Shown here piece by piece: positions 16,647 to 25,896 of a stretch of 64,000 nucleotides of DNA. This stretch comes from CAVYTF01 sp963708205 (GTDB lineage Bacteria; Bacteroidota; Bacteroidia; Chitinophagales; Chitinophagaceae), in NCBI GenBank assembly GCA_963708205.1, contig OY970196.1, positions 1,178,001 through 1,242,000 on the forward strand, read 5' to 3'. Each line of letters starts with the position of its first letter. Position 1 is the stretch's first letter. The position numbers and the translations under genes were made by a program. The notes beneath the pieces are model-generated. The model saw only the letters and a list, made by a program, of their open reading frames with translations, searched no databases and was not told where the DNA came from.

Positions 16647-16874
16647 ATGAAGTTGAAAGTGTTTGGGCAATTAGTTGACTTGATTGGAACTAACTATTTT
16701 GAAGTCGGCGACGTAAATGATACTGATACTCTTATTGAACAATTACAATCAAAATATCCTGCAATAAAAAATTCTAAATACAAAATTGCAGTAAATAGAA
16801 ATATAATTCAATCAAACACATCATTGCAGCATGATGCAGAGATTGCCTTGCTGCCACCATTTTCCGGAGGTTAA
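16647..16874 (+). CDS. moaD: Molybdopterin synthase sulfur-carrier subunit MoaD
   Basis: 75 residues with a ubiquitin-like fold, starting MKLKVFGQLVDLIG and ending LLPPFSGG. The C-terminal Gly-Gly is adenylated by MoeB and then carries the thiocarboxylate used by MoaE. The stop overlaps the start of the moeB gene by one base (TAATG), a sign of translational coupling. Confidence 0.95.
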   Translation: MKLKVFGQLVDLIGTNYFEVGDVNDTDTLIEQLQSKYPAIKNSKYKIAVNRNIIQSNTSLQHDAEIALLPPFSGG

Positions 16875-18001
16875 TGAATAATCAAAATCAATACGAACGT
16901 TACCAGCGACAAATTCTTTTAAAGGAGTTTGGCATTGAAGCGCAACACAAATTGTTGCACGCAAAAGTATTGGTTGTTGGTGCGGGTGGATTGGGTTGCC
17001 CGGCTTTGCAATACATGGCTGCTGCAGGCGTTGGAACAATTGGAATAGTTGATGATGATATTGTTTCGCTCAACAATTTGCATCGCCAGGTTTTATATAC
17101 TGTTGATAATATTGGTTTATCAAAAGCGGAAGTTGCTGCAAAGAAATTAGAAGCATTAAATGATGAAATAAAAATTGTTTCATACAACTTACGATTGACA
17201 AACAAAAATGCATTAGCAATAATTGATGAATATAATATTATAGTTGATGGCACTGATAATTTTTCTTCACGTTATATGATTAATGATGCCTGTGTATTAT
17301 TGAACAAGCCTTTGGTTTATGGAGCAATTTCAAAATTTGAAGGACAGGTTGCTGTGTTTAATACAAAAGACGAAATAGGAATAAACTATCGCGATTTATT
17401 TCCGCAGCCACCAAAAGATGATGAAATTTTAAATTGCGCAGAAGCCGGTGTATTAGGTGTATTGCCGGGAATTATCGGAACAATGATGGCAAATGAAACT
17501 ATCAAACTAATTACGGGAATTGGTAAGCCTTTAATCAATAAATTGCTTACTTATAATGCACTTGATAATAATTCCTACACGTTTAATTTATCCCTGAATA
17601 AAGAAGCACAATATTTAATTCCGAAAGACGAAGCAGCTTTTTTGAAAATGGATTACGAATGGCTTTGTTCTTCGCAAACAAATAATGCATTTGAAATTGA
17701 TGCAACAGAATTTGATACTTTAATTGAAGATGATAATGCTGTTTTAATTGATGTACGTGAGAAAAACGAACAACCTTTTGTTGATGAGTTCAACCACATA
17801 CAAATTTCTTTGAGTGAATTAATGAATCATCAATTGTTGATTACAAAAAATAATGTTGTTGTATTTTGTCAAACAGGAAAGAGAAGTTTGCAAGCTGCAA
17901 AGTTGTTAAACGAGATACTTACTGATAAAAACATTTACAGTTTGAAAGGTGGAATTATTGAATGGAAAAAGAAGCATGCATTGCATCGGCAAAAAATTTG
18001 A
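16874..18001 (+). CDS. moeB: MoeB/ThiF-type adenylyltransferase with rhodanese domain
   Basis: 375 residues. The E1-like domain (about 1-245) begins YERYQRQILLKEFG, has the nucleotide motif VVGAGGLGC (34-42), and has CAEAGVLGVLPG around the conserved cysteine. The C-terminal rhodanese domain (about 275-372) has active-site Cys332 in FCQTGKRS, so one polypeptide can adenylate MoaD and pass sulfur to it. The zinc CxxC pairs of E. coli MoeB are absent: the usual YRCLF is NYRDLF here. This variant is typical of Bacteroidota as far as I recall. The partner is most likely MoaD next door, though ThiS is possible. Confidence 0.92.
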   Translation: MNNQNQYERYQRQILLKEFGIEAQHKLLHAKVLVVGAGGLGCPALQYMAAAGVGTIGIVDDDIVSLNNLHRQVLYTVDNIGLSKAEVAAKKLEALNDEIKIVSYNLRLTNKNALAIIDEYNIIVDGTDNFSSRYMINDACVLLNKPLVYGAISKFEGQVAVFNTKDEIGINYRDLFPQPPKDDEILNCAEAGVLGVLPGIIGTMMANETIKLITGIGKPLINKLLTYNALDNNSYTFNLSLNKEAQYLIPKDEAAFLKMDYEWLCSSQTNNAFEIDATEFDTLIEDDNAVLIDVREKNEQPFVDEFNHIQISLSELMNHQLLITKNNVVVFCQTGKRSLQAAKLLNEILTDKNIYSLKGGIIEWKKKHALHRQKI

Positions 18002-18003
18002 AT

Positions 18004-18447
18004 ATGCAAGAAAGAAAGCTGAAAAATATTTTTGTTGAAGGTGCAATTGAAGCATCGTTTATTGCTGAACAAATACAAAAGCATAGCACGAAAACGAATA
18101 TTGGTGCACATGAAATTTTTCTTGGACAAGTGCGTGCTGATACTATTGACGAGAAAATTGTTTCAGCAATTGAATACACGGCATACGAAACAATGGCGCT
18201 TGAAAAAATGCATGAGATACGTGAAGCGATTTTTAATAAATATGAATTATCATGTTTGCATGTGTATCATAGTTTAGGAACGGTTAAAGCAGGCAAAATA
18301 AGTTTGTTTGTATTTACATCTTCTGCACACAGGAGAGCTGCAATTGATGCTTGCAATGAAATTGTTGAGCGTATAAAAAATGAATTGCCGGTTTGGGGAA
18401 AAGAAGTTTTTGAAGATGAAACTTATACATGGAAGGTTAATAGTTAA
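18004..18447 (+). CDS. moaE: Molybdopterin synthase catalytic subunit MoaE
   Basis: Transfers two sulfurs from MoaD thiocarboxylate to cPMP. I take the ATG at 18004, 3 bp past the moeB stop; a longer frame from 17962 would overlap moeB by 40 bp and add 14 residues. The family motifs are GAHEIFLGQVRAD, YTAYETMALEKM, HVYHSLGTVKAGKISLFV and SAHRRAAIDACNEIVERIK, with the catalytic-region Lys in PVWGKEVFED. The length of 147 is normal. Confidence 0.95.
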   Translation: MQERKLKNIFVEGAIEASFIAEQIQKHSTKTNIGAHEIFLGQVRADTIDEKIVSAIEYTAYETMALEKMHEIREAIFNKYELSCLHVYHSLGTVKAGKISLFVFTSSAHRRAAIDACNEIVERIKNELPVWGKEVFEDETYTWKVNS

Positions 18448-18460
18448 ACATTATTAGTTA

Positions 18461-19369
18461 ATGGTAAACATTACCCATAAACAAAACAGTTTGCGAATAG
18501 CAATTGCAACAGCAATTGTAAAAGTTTCGAAGAAGGAAACAATTGATGCAATACAAAATAAACAAGTGCCTAAAGGTGATGTGTTTGAATTTTCAAGAGC
18601 GGCAGGTTTATTAGCCATAAAAAAAACAAGTGATGTAATTCCTGATTGTCATCCGCTGCCGGTTGAGTTTGCAGCGATAACATATTCAATAGATAGTTTG
18701 CAGATTTTAATAAAAGTTGAAGTGCATACAATTTATAAAACAGGTGTTGAAGTAGAAGCCATGCACGGCGCATCAGTTGTGGCTTTGGTGATGTATGATA
18801 TGTTGAAACCGATTGATAAAGCCATTGAAATCTCAACAATAAAATTGGTAAGTAAAAGCGGCGGAAAAACTGATTTAAAAATTGATGTTTCCAATTTAAA
18901 AGCCGCTGTAGTTGTTTGTTCGGACACTGTTTCAAATGGCGCGAAGCAAGATACATCTGGCAAAAAAATTATAGAACGTTTACAGAAATTTCGTATTGAA
19001 ACGAATGACTATACAATTATTGCTGATGATTTTGATGCAATTCAATCAACTGTAAAAAAATATGTGGAAGAAAATTTTGATTTAATAATTTTTACAGGTG
19101 GTACAGGTTTATCAAAAAGAGATAACACACCTGATGCAATTAAACCTTTAATTGAAAAAGAAATTCCCGGCATTACAGAAACAGCAAGAGCTTACGGTCA
19201 ACAACGGATGCCATATGCAATGTTATCACGCAGCGTTGCAGGCTTTATTCAAAATACATTATTGCTTACTTTTCCAGGTTCTGTGCGTGGTGTTGAAGAA
19301 ACGATGGATGCGATATTTCCACAGGTGTTGCATGTGTTTGAAGTCAGAAATAATAGACATAATTTATAA
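18461..19369 (+). CDS. moaCB: Bifunctional MoaC-MoaB/MogA fusion
   Basis: 302 residues joining two Moco enzymes. The N-terminal MoaC domain (about 1-142) has DCHPLP, TGVEVEAMHGASVVALVMYD and KSGGK, and completes cPMP formation after MoaA. The C-terminal MoaB/MogA domain (about 150-302) has VVVCSDTVSNGAKQDTSG, FTGGTGLSKRD and PGSVRGVEETMD, and adenylylates molybdopterin before MoeA. The fusion is known in Bacteroidota. The gene is last in the operon; its stop overlaps the 3' end of the convergent eda gene by 6 bp. Confidence 0.94.
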   Translation: MVNITHKQNSLRIAIATAIVKVSKKETIDAIQNKQVPKGDVFEFSRAAGLLAIKKTSDVIPDCHPLPVEFAAITYSIDSLQILIKVEVHTIYKTGVEVEAMHGASVVALVMYDMLKPIDKAIEISTIKLVSKSGGKTDLKIDVSNLKAAVVVCSDTVSNGAKQDTSGKKIIERLQKFRIETNDYTIIADDFDAIQSTVKKYVEENFDLIIFTGGTGLSKRDNTPDAIKPLIEKEIPGITETARAYGQQRMPYAMLSRSVAGFIQNTLLLTFPGSVRGVEETMDAIFPQVLHVFEVRNNRHNL

Positions 19370-20023
19370 ATTTATTTTTATGAAGTTTAAAACGTTTGTT
19401 GTTCGCTTTTGAATATTGTTATAATTACTCTGGTCTATATCTTCTTTGCTGATTAATTTACTTCCAAGTCCAACAGCACAAGCTCCTGCATCAAACCATT
19501 CCATTAAATTTTTTTCATCAAAACCTACGCCACCAGTGGGCATAAATGAAAGATTTGGAAATAAATCTTTCATAGATTTTATAAAAGTTGGACCAACAAT
19601 ATTTGCAGGAAATATTTTAATAAGCGAAGCATTAGTTTCTTCTGCAGTAAAAATTTCCGTGGGTGTCATGCAGCCTGGAATCCACAATATTCCTGCATCC
19701 TGAACAATTTTTCCAACTTCAATATTTATTATTGGACAAACAATAAAGTCTGCACCAACAGCAATAAATTGTTTTGCTTCTTCTTTTGTTTTGATCGTAC
19801 CTGCACCGAGTTGCAGATCTTTCATTTCCTCATTCACAATTTTTTTAAGTGAAGTAAAGTTGCTCACTGCATTCGATCCACGATTCGTGTATTCAACAAT
19901 TTTAATTCCTGCTTTGTATAAAGTTTTTAAAACTGCAAGGCTCGTCTCAAGATCATCATGATAATAAAGAGGAACAATTTTTTCTACGATTATCAGCTGC
20001 TGAACAAAGTCTTTTTTACTCAT
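19364..20023 (-). CDS. eda: KDPG/KHG aldolase
   Basis: 219 residues, a class I aldolase splitting 2-keto-3-deoxy-6-phosphogluconate to pyruvate and glyceraldehyde-3-phosphate. The catalytic Glu44 is in IVEYTNRG and the Schiff-base Lys136 is in ASLIKIFPA. The phosphate-binding glycine loops MPTGGVGF and AVGLGSKL follow. Its 5' end overlaps the 3' end of kdgK by 8 bp, so kdgK and eda form one operon and supply the last two steps of the hexuronate pathway encoded around them. Confidence 0.93.
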   Translation of the reverse strand: MSKKDFVQQLIIVEKIVPLYYHDDLETSLAVLKTLYKAGIKIVEYTNRGSNAVSNFTSLKKIVNEEMKDLQLGAGTIKTKEEAKQFIAVGADFIVCPIINIEVGKIVQDAGILWIPGCMTPTEIFTAEETNASLIKIFPANIVGPTFIKSMKDLFPNLSFMPTGGVGFDEKNLMEWFDAGACAVGLGSKLISKEDIDQSNYNNIQKRTTNVLNFIKINL

Positions 20024-21017
20024 ATTTTTTGAGGAATGATTTTATTTCTTCAATACTTTTTTCAAGACAATCTCCTTCAACAAATAATTTTTGAAAAGCC
20101 GCAGATGCAGCAAAATCAATAGTTTCCTGAGTTGTCATTTTATTTTTAATTCCATAAATTAATCCTGCCATAAATGCATCTCCGCTTCCAACTTTATCTA
20201 TCATCGAATTTGTTCTATAAACTTTTGAACAAAAGAAACCATCTGAGAAAATTGTTGCATAATATTCAAGTTCTTCCTTTTCGAACCGAAATGTATTGGC
20301 AACTATTTTACATTTTGGAAAGCGTTTTATAATTTCTTCTGAAGTTTTTTGTGATTGTTGAATAAAACTTTCTTGTTTATTTTCAGAAAAAGTGTTTGGC
20401 AAATTAATGTCAAGCATTTTTTCAATAGACCAAATATTTCCCATTACAACATCACAATGTTCAAGCAGCGAAGGCATAATTTCATTTGGTTGCTTTCCAT
20501 ATTGCCAAAGTTTTGGACGATAGTTCAGATCAATAGAAACAGTAATATTTTTTTCATTGCAAAATTGTAAAGCCCCTTTGCAAATTGCTGCAACGTTTTC
20601 ATTCAACGCAGGTGTAATAGCGCTGAAGTGAAACCATGTAACATCTTTCAAAGCCCTGTCCCAATTGATCTTTCCAGGCTTTAATTCATAAAAAGAAGAA
20701 TAATTTCTGTCATAAATTATTTCGGTATGTTGAATGGAAGAACCTTTTAATAAATAATACAAACCGATTCTTTTTCCTTCTAAAAATATAGTTGAAATAT
20801 CAATGTTTTTCTTTTTAAGATTATCTATGATTTTTTTTGAAAGAAAATTTTCAGGCAAAGCTGTGCAATATTTTACAGGTATATTCCATTTCCCCAAAGC
20901 CTTTGCTACATTGAGTTCTGCACCACCGACATAAACATTCAATGAATTTTTATCAATCCAGCCTCCTGCTTCATCCGGAGCGAGCCGCAATAATAATTCT
21001 CCAAAACATAAAACCAT
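20016..21017 (-). CDS. kdgK: 2-keto-3-deoxygluconate kinase, PfkB family
   Basis: 333 residues of the ribokinase/PfkB family. The N-terminal CFGELLLRLAP and VGGAELNVAKAL motifs are typical of KDG kinases. The C-terminal signature is DKVGSGDAFMAG with catalytic base Asp280. It phosphorylates KDG to KDPG for the aldolase encoded downstream. Other sugar kinases of this family look similar; the assignment rests on the flanking uxu/eda genes. Its ATG is only 41 bp from the divergent SDR gene start. Confidence 0.9.
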   Translation of the reverse strand: MVLCFGELLLRLAPDEAGGWIDKNSLNVYVGGAELNVAKALGKWNIPVKYCTALPENFLSKKIIDNLKKKNIDISTIFLEGKRIGLYYLLKGSSIQHTEIIYDRNYSSFYELKPGKINWDRALKDVTWFHFSAITPALNENVAAICKGALQFCNEKNITVSIDLNYRPKLWQYGKQPNEIMPSLLEHCDVVMGNIWSIEKMLDINLPNTFSENKQESFIQQSQKTSEEIIKRFPKCKIVANTFRFEKEELEYYATIFSDGFFCSKVYRTNSMIDKVGSGDAFMAGLIYGIKNKMTTQETIDFAASAAFQKLFVEGDCLEKSIEEIKSFLKKYE

Positions 21018-21058
21018 TGTAACTTGTTTTCTATTTTTATTTCTACAAAATATTAACG

Positions 21059-21874
21059 ATGCAGCAGCTTTTCAGCCTGGAGAATAAAGTTATAATAATA
21101 ACCGGCGCAACGGGTGTTTTGGGTAAAGCATTTGTTGAAGGGGTTGCTTCGATGGATGCAAAAGTTGTGTTGGTTGGGCGAAATGAAAGCGTTGGAATGC
21201 AGCGTGCAGAGGCATTACAGCAAAGTGGCAAAGATGCATTTTTTTTCAAAGCTGATGTATTGAATAAAGATGAACTCATTCGTGCAAAACAGAGTATTCT
21301 TAAAAAATATAATCACATTGATAGCTTGGTAAATGCTGCAGGAGGCAATGTTAAAGAAGCTATCATTCAATCTAATGATGATGTGTTTGATATAAATCTG
21401 GAAGCGATGAAAGAAGTGTTTGACCTGAATCTTTTTGGAAGCATGCTGCCCGTTTCTGTTTTTGGTGATGAGCTTAAAAAGTCAGGGAGTGCAAGCATCA
21501 TAAACATTTCTTCAATGGCTTCACAAACTGTGCTGACAAAGGTTTTAGGCTATTCAATGGCAAAAGCAGCAATAGATAATTATACAAAATGGATGAGTGT
21601 TGAAACTGCTAAAAGATTTGGCGATACAATTCGTGTGAATGCAATTGCGCCGGGTTTTTTTCTTACACAACAAAATAAATCTTTGCTCACAAATGATGAC
21701 GGAAGCTATACAGATCGTGGTGATGCTGTGATAAAAAATACACCATTCAAAAGATTTGGGAAGCCAGAAGAATTGGTAGGAACATTGATCTGGTTATTAA
21801 GTGATGCATCAAAATTTGTAACAGGCGAAGTGATTTGTGTTGATGGTGGATTTCATGTTTTTTCAGGTGTTTAA
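21059..21874 (+). CDS. SDR family fructuronate reductase (D-mannonate oxidoreductase)
   Basis: 271 residues, a classical short-chain dehydrogenase. The nucleotide motif is TGATGVLG (15-22), NAAGG follows, the catalytic Ser is in INISSMASQ, and Tyr165/Lys169 are in YSMAKAA. The end VICVDGGFHVFSGV is typical. Placed directly before uxuA and opposite kdgK, it most likely reduces fructuronate to mannonate, replacing the long-chain UxuB of enterobacteria. Specificity is inferred from context only. The gene is followed after 12 bp by uxuA. Confidence 0.85.
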   Translation: MQQLFSLENKVIIITGATGVLGKAFVEGVASMDAKVVLVGRNESVGMQRAEALQQSGKDAFFFKADVLNKDELIRAKQSILKKYNHIDSLVNAAGGNVKEAIIQSNDDVFDINLEAMKEVFDLNLFGSMLPVSVFGDELKKSGSASIINISSMASQTVLTKVLGYSMAKAAIDNYTKWMSVETAKRFGDTIRVNAIAPGFFLTQQNKSLLTNDDGSYTDRGDAVIKNTPFKRFGKPEELVGTLIWLLSDASKFVTGEVICVDGGFHVFSGV

Positions 21875-21886
21875 AAAATAATACAA

Positions 21887-23056
21887 ATGCAGCTAAAACA
21901 GTCGTGGCGCTGGTTTGGACCGAATGATCCGGTTACATTAAAAGATGTTTCGCAAACCGGTGCAACAAGCATTGTAACTGCTTTACACCATATTCCACAT
22001 GGAGAAATCTGGAGTATTGACGAAATAAAAAAAAGAAAAAACATTATTGAAGCTAAAGGTTTATCATGGGATGTTGTTGAAAGTGTAAATGTGCATGAAG
22101 CCATCAAAACACAAACTGGCAATTATAAAAAGTTTATTGAAAATTATAAAAAAACATTGCACCATCTTTCAAAATGCAGTATCAAAATAGTGACTTATAA
22201 TTTCATGCCGGTGACAGATTGGACGCGCACAAATCTTAATTATAAAATGCCTGATGGATCATTTGCTCTATATTTTAATTGGTTTGATCTGGCAGTATTT
22301 GACATATACATTTTGAAAAGAAAAAATGCTGAAGACAATTATAATAAAATAGTTTTGAAAGAAGCAGAAAAGAGATTTAAAAGTTATTCGAAGCAGCAGC
22401 TAAAACAGCTTGAAGAAGTTATTTTATTTGGAATTCCCGGTGAAGAAAAAGTGACAATAAAGAAATTGCGAAAGCAACTAAAAACTTATGAAAGTATTGA
22501 CCACAGTGAGTTACACGATAACCTTAAATTTTTCTTGAAGGAAATTATTCCTGTTGCAGAAGAAGAAAATATCAAGCTGGCATTACATCCTGATGATCCG
22601 CCATTTGATATTTTTGGCTTGCCAAGAATCGTTTCAACGAAAGATGATGTTGAGAATATTTTAGCAGCAAATAAAAGTATAGTAAATGGTTTTTGTTTTT
22701 GTACAGGTTCTTTTGGCGCATCAAAAAAAAATAACTTGCCTGAAATGATAAAGCTAATTAATGACCGAATTCACTTTGTGCATTTAAGAAATACCAAAAG
22801 AGATGCGTTTGGTAATTTTTATGAGGCAGATCACTTGAATGGTGATACCGATATGTATGAAGTTGTAAAAGAGATATTATCTATTCAACAAAAACAAAAA
22901 GAGCAAATTCCATTTCGTCCTGATCACGGTCATGTAATGCTTGACGATCTTGGGAAAAAAACAAATCCCGGTTATTCTGCAATTGGCAGAATGCGCGGGC
23001 TTGCAGAGTTGCGTGGCTTGATGTTGGGCATTAGTCGAAATGAAGGCTGGGATTGA
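21887..23056 (+). CDS. uxuA: Mannonate dehydratase UxuA
   Basis: 389 residues. The start QLKQSWRWFGPNDPVTLKDV and ALHHIPHGEIW are hallmarks of UxuA. Metal-binding and active-site segments are LALHPDDPPFDIFGLPRIVS, FCFCTGSFGA, IHFVHLRNTKR and PFRPDHGHVMLDDL. It dehydrates D-mannonate to 2-keto-3-deoxygluconate, the substrate of KdgK. The length is normal. It is the middle gene of the uxu operon. Confidence 0.96.
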   Translation: MQLKQSWRWFGPNDPVTLKDVSQTGATSIVTALHHIPHGEIWSIDEIKKRKNIIEAKGLSWDVVESVNVHEAIKTQTGNYKKFIENYKKTLHHLSKCSIKIVTYNFMPVTDWTRTNLNYKMPDGSFALYFNWFDLAVFDIYILKRKNAEDNYNKIVLKEAEKRFKSYSKQQLKQLEEVILFGIPGEEKVTIKKLRKQLKTYESIDHSELHDNLKFFLKEIIPVAEEENIKLALHPDDPPFDIFGLPRIVSTKDDVENILAANKSIVNGFCFCTGSFGASKKNNLPEMIKLINDRIHFVHLRNTKRDAFGNFYEADHLNGDTDMYEVVKEILSIQQKQKEQIPFRPDHGHVMLDDLGKKTNPGYSAIGRMRGLAELRGLMLGISRNEGWD

Positions 23057-23082
23057 GTTTCAACATAAATTAATTATCTAAC

Positions 23083-24489
23083 GTGCAAACTTTTATCACA
23101 GAAAATTTTTTACTTCAAACCAAAACATCAAGACTTTTATATTTTGATTATGTAAAAGATTTGCCGATCATCGATTATCACAATCATCTTTCTCCATCAG
23201 AAATTTCAACGGACAAAAAGTTTGCAAATCTTACCCAAGCTTGGTTAAATGTTGACCACTATAAATGGCGTGCGATGCGTACAAACGGCATTGATGAAAG
23301 TTTTATAACAGGTAATGCGGATGATCTTTCAAAGTTCAAAGCTTGGGCAGCAACTGTTCCTTTTACAATGCGCAATCCTTTGTACCATTGGTCTCATTTG
23401 GAATTGCAGCAATTATTTGGAATAGAAGAATTGCTTGATGAAAATAATTCAGAAAAAATTTATCATCAATGCAATGAAATGCTTCAGGCAAAATTTTCTG
23501 TACAGGAAATTTTAAAGCATTATAAAGTTGAGATGCTTTGCACAACAGATAATGCAACGGATGATTTGCAATTTCATCAAAAACTAAAAAAAGAAAATTT
23601 TGAAATAAAAGTTTTGCCTGCATTTCGTCCTGATATTTTGCTTGATTTTGAAAATATAAATGAATGGTTTAAGCAGGTTGAATTACTTTCATCTACAACA
23701 AATATTTCGATAAATAATTTGGATGATTTTCTTTCTGCATTGGAAAATCGAATTGAGTTCTTTCACTCAAATGGTTGTTGTTTATCAGATCACGGATTGG
23801 CTAAGATGCCTGATTTTATAGGCAGAACGAAAGAAATTGAAAATACTTTCATTAAACTTCTTGATCATACAAAAGAAATTGATTTTAGCATTTTTCAAAA
23901 TCTGAAAGCCTATATTTTATTTGAACTTTGTAAGATTTTTCAATCAAAAAAATGGGTACAACAATTTCATCTTGGCGCTTTGAGAAATACAAATTCGCGT
24001 TTATTAAAATCATTCGGAAAAGATGCAGGAACAGACAGCATCGGAGATTTTTCACAGGCAAAAACATTAGCGAAATTCTTAGACGCGTTAGATAAAAAAA
24101 ATTATTTAACGAAAACAATTCTTTACAATTTAAATCCATCTTACAACGAAGTGTTTGCAACACTTGCAGGAAATTTTAATGACGGAACTGTTGCAGGAAA
24201 AATGCAGTGGGGAAGTGCGTGGTGGTTTCTTGATCAAAAAGATGGTATTGAAAAGCAATTAAATACTTTATCAAACATGAGTTTGCTAAGTCGCTTTGTC
24301 GGCATGGTTACTGACTCCCGGAGCTTTTTATCTTTCAGCCGTCATGATTATTTCAGAAGAATTTTATGCAACTTAATTGGCAACAATGTTGAAAATGGCG
24401 AGCTGCCAAATGATATAAACTTTCTTGGAAAGATGTGCGCAGATATTTCCTATCATAATGCGAAAAATTATTTCAATTGGAAGTCGTAG
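23083..24489 (+). CDS. uxaC: Glucuronate isomerase UxaC
   Basis: 468 residues, amidohydrolase-like. The start codon is GTG; MQTFITENFLLQTKTSRLLY matches the family N terminus. The metal motif is DYHNHL (about residues 31-36). Further conserved parts are LCTTDNATDDL, PAFRPD, LKYLSDHGL-like CLSDHGL, FHLGALRNTN and GWWFLDQ-like SAWWFLDQKDG. It isomerises glucuronate to fructuronate and galacturonate to tagaturonate. The gene overlaps the transporter gene by 13 bp. Confidence 0.95.
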   Translation: MQTFITENFLLQTKTSRLLYFDYVKDLPIIDYHNHLSPSEISTDKKFANLTQAWLNVDHYKWRAMRTNGIDESFITGNADDLSKFKAWAATVPFTMRNPLYHWSHLELQQLFGIEELLDENNSEKIYHQCNEMLQAKFSVQEILKHYKVEMLCTTDNATDDLQFHQKLKKENFEIKVLPAFRPDILLDFENINEWFKQVELLSSTTNISINNLDDFLSALENRIEFFHSNGCCLSDHGLAKMPDFIGRTKEIENTFIKLLDHTKEIDFSIFQNLKAYILFELCKIFQSKKWVQQFHLGALRNTNSRLLKSFGKDAGTDSIGDFSQAKTLAKFLDALDKKNYLTKTILYNLNPSYNEVFATLAGNFNDGTVAGKMQWGSAWWFLDQKDGIEKQLNTLSNMSLLSRFVGMVTDSRSFLSFSRHDYFRRILCNLIGNNVENGELPNDINFLGKMCADISYHNAKNYFNWKS

Positions 24490-25805
24490 CGAAACAATTT
24501 GCCGGCAATAAAAGATGGAGAATAATTGGATTATTATTTTTTGCTACAACTATAAATTATGTTGACAGACAGGTGATGTCGTTCGTAATGACTGATGATA
24601 ATTTTAAACGGGAATTATTAGGCTTGCCCTCAAACGCAATATTGACGCCGGCTTTCATAGCCTCATTTAAACAACAAATGGGTTTGGTTGATGCTGCTTT
24701 TAAAATTACTTATGCCATTGGTTTTTTAATTGCAGGATGGCTGATTGATAAACTCGGCACAAAAAAAGGTTTCTCGATTGGTATCATTTTATGGAGTATT
24801 GCAGGAATGCTGACAGGGTTTGTTCAATCATTTTTTAGTTTGAAAATTGTCCGTGCATTGCTTGGTCTTGGCGAAGCAACAAATTTTCCATCAGCCATAA
24901 AAACAACATCAGAATGGTTTCCTAAAAGCGAACGTTCTTTAGCAAGCGGTTTGCTGAATGCCGGTTCAAATGTTGGCGTAATTGTTACTGCGATTTTTAT
25001 TCCTTTCATTATTCTGAAATATGGATGGCGTGCGGCTTTCGTGGCAACGGGCCTACTTGGAATTATTCTTTTAATTGTATGGTTATTCAATTATAAAAAA
25101 CCACAGGAATCAAAAAGAATTTCACAAAAAGAATTAAATTATATAACGCAGGATAATATAAAAACATCAACAGAGAAAATTTCCTTCTTCAAATTATTTC
25201 GTTACAAACAGGCATGGATTTATGCAACGGGAAAATTTTTTGCAGATCCTATCTGGTATTTTTTTTTAACATGGTTGCCAACATTCTTCAATGACAATAA
25301 GGCTTTGGATGAAAAATTGCAGCTTAGTAATTTTGGTTTAACATTTTTAATTATTTATGCTGTTTCAGATTTAGGAAGTATTTTTTTCGGATGGCTTTCT
25401 ACGCGAATGATGAAGCAAGGATGGAGTGAAAACAAAGCGCGCAAAACAACTTTATTGTTTTGTGCATTGTGCGTTACGCCAATTTATCTTGCATCAACAA
25501 CGCATAATTTGATTTTTGCAATTGCATTGATATCACTTGCAACGGCTGCACATCAAGGCTGGAGCGCAAATATGTACGCAATTCCTGCTAATTTATTTCC
25601 AACAAAATATGTTGCAAGCGTAATTGGTTTTGGTGGAACGATTGGTGCGATTGGCGGAATAGCGCTTGCTGCATCAACGGGATTTATTGTTTCTACATTT
25701 GGATATGAGCCTATGTTTATCTTGGCAAGTTGCAGTTATTTTGTTGGCTTGATTATTATTCATTTGATCATGCCGGAATTGAAACCTATTGCAGAAAAAA
25801 TTTAA
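24477..25805 (+). CDS. MFS hexuronate transporter, ExuT-like
   Basis: 442 residues with about 12 transmembrane helices. The start is TTG at 24477, inside the uxaC end; WRIIGLLFFATTINYVDRQV matches the first helix of the anion:cation symporter (ACS) family that includes ExuT. GWLIDKLGTKKGF is the MFS loop 2-3 motif and RALLGLGEATNFPSAIKTTSEWFP is family-typical. It most likely brings glucuronate or galacturonate across the inner membrane by proton symport. It is last gene of the uxu operon. Confidence 0.9.
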   Translation: MEVVAKQFAGNKRWRIIGLLFFATTINYVDRQVMSFVMTDDNFKRELLGLPSNAILTPAFIASFKQQMGLVDAAFKITYAIGFLIAGWLIDKLGTKKGFSIGIILWSIAGMLTGFVQSFFSLKIVRALLGLGEATNFPSAIKTTSEWFPKSERSLASGLLNAGSNVGVIVTAIFIPFIILKYGWRAAFVATGLLGIILLIVWLFNYKKPQESKRISQKELNYITQDNIKTSTEKISFFKLFRYKQAWIYATGKFFADPIWYFFLTWLPTFFNDNKALDEKLQLSNFGLTFLIIYAVSDLGSIFFGWLSTRMMKQGWSENKARKTTLLFCALCVTPIYLASTTHNLIFAIALISLATAAHQGWSANMYAIPANLFPTKYVASVIGFGGTIGAIGGIALAASTGFIVSTFGYEPMFILASCSYFVGLIIIHLIMPELKPIAEKI

Positions 25806-25896
25806 TGCTGAATGTAATAAAATGCAAGTTTTTTACATCAGATTTTATTGTCTTTACTTTAATAACTTATAATTTCATAACCCTAATTTATATATA

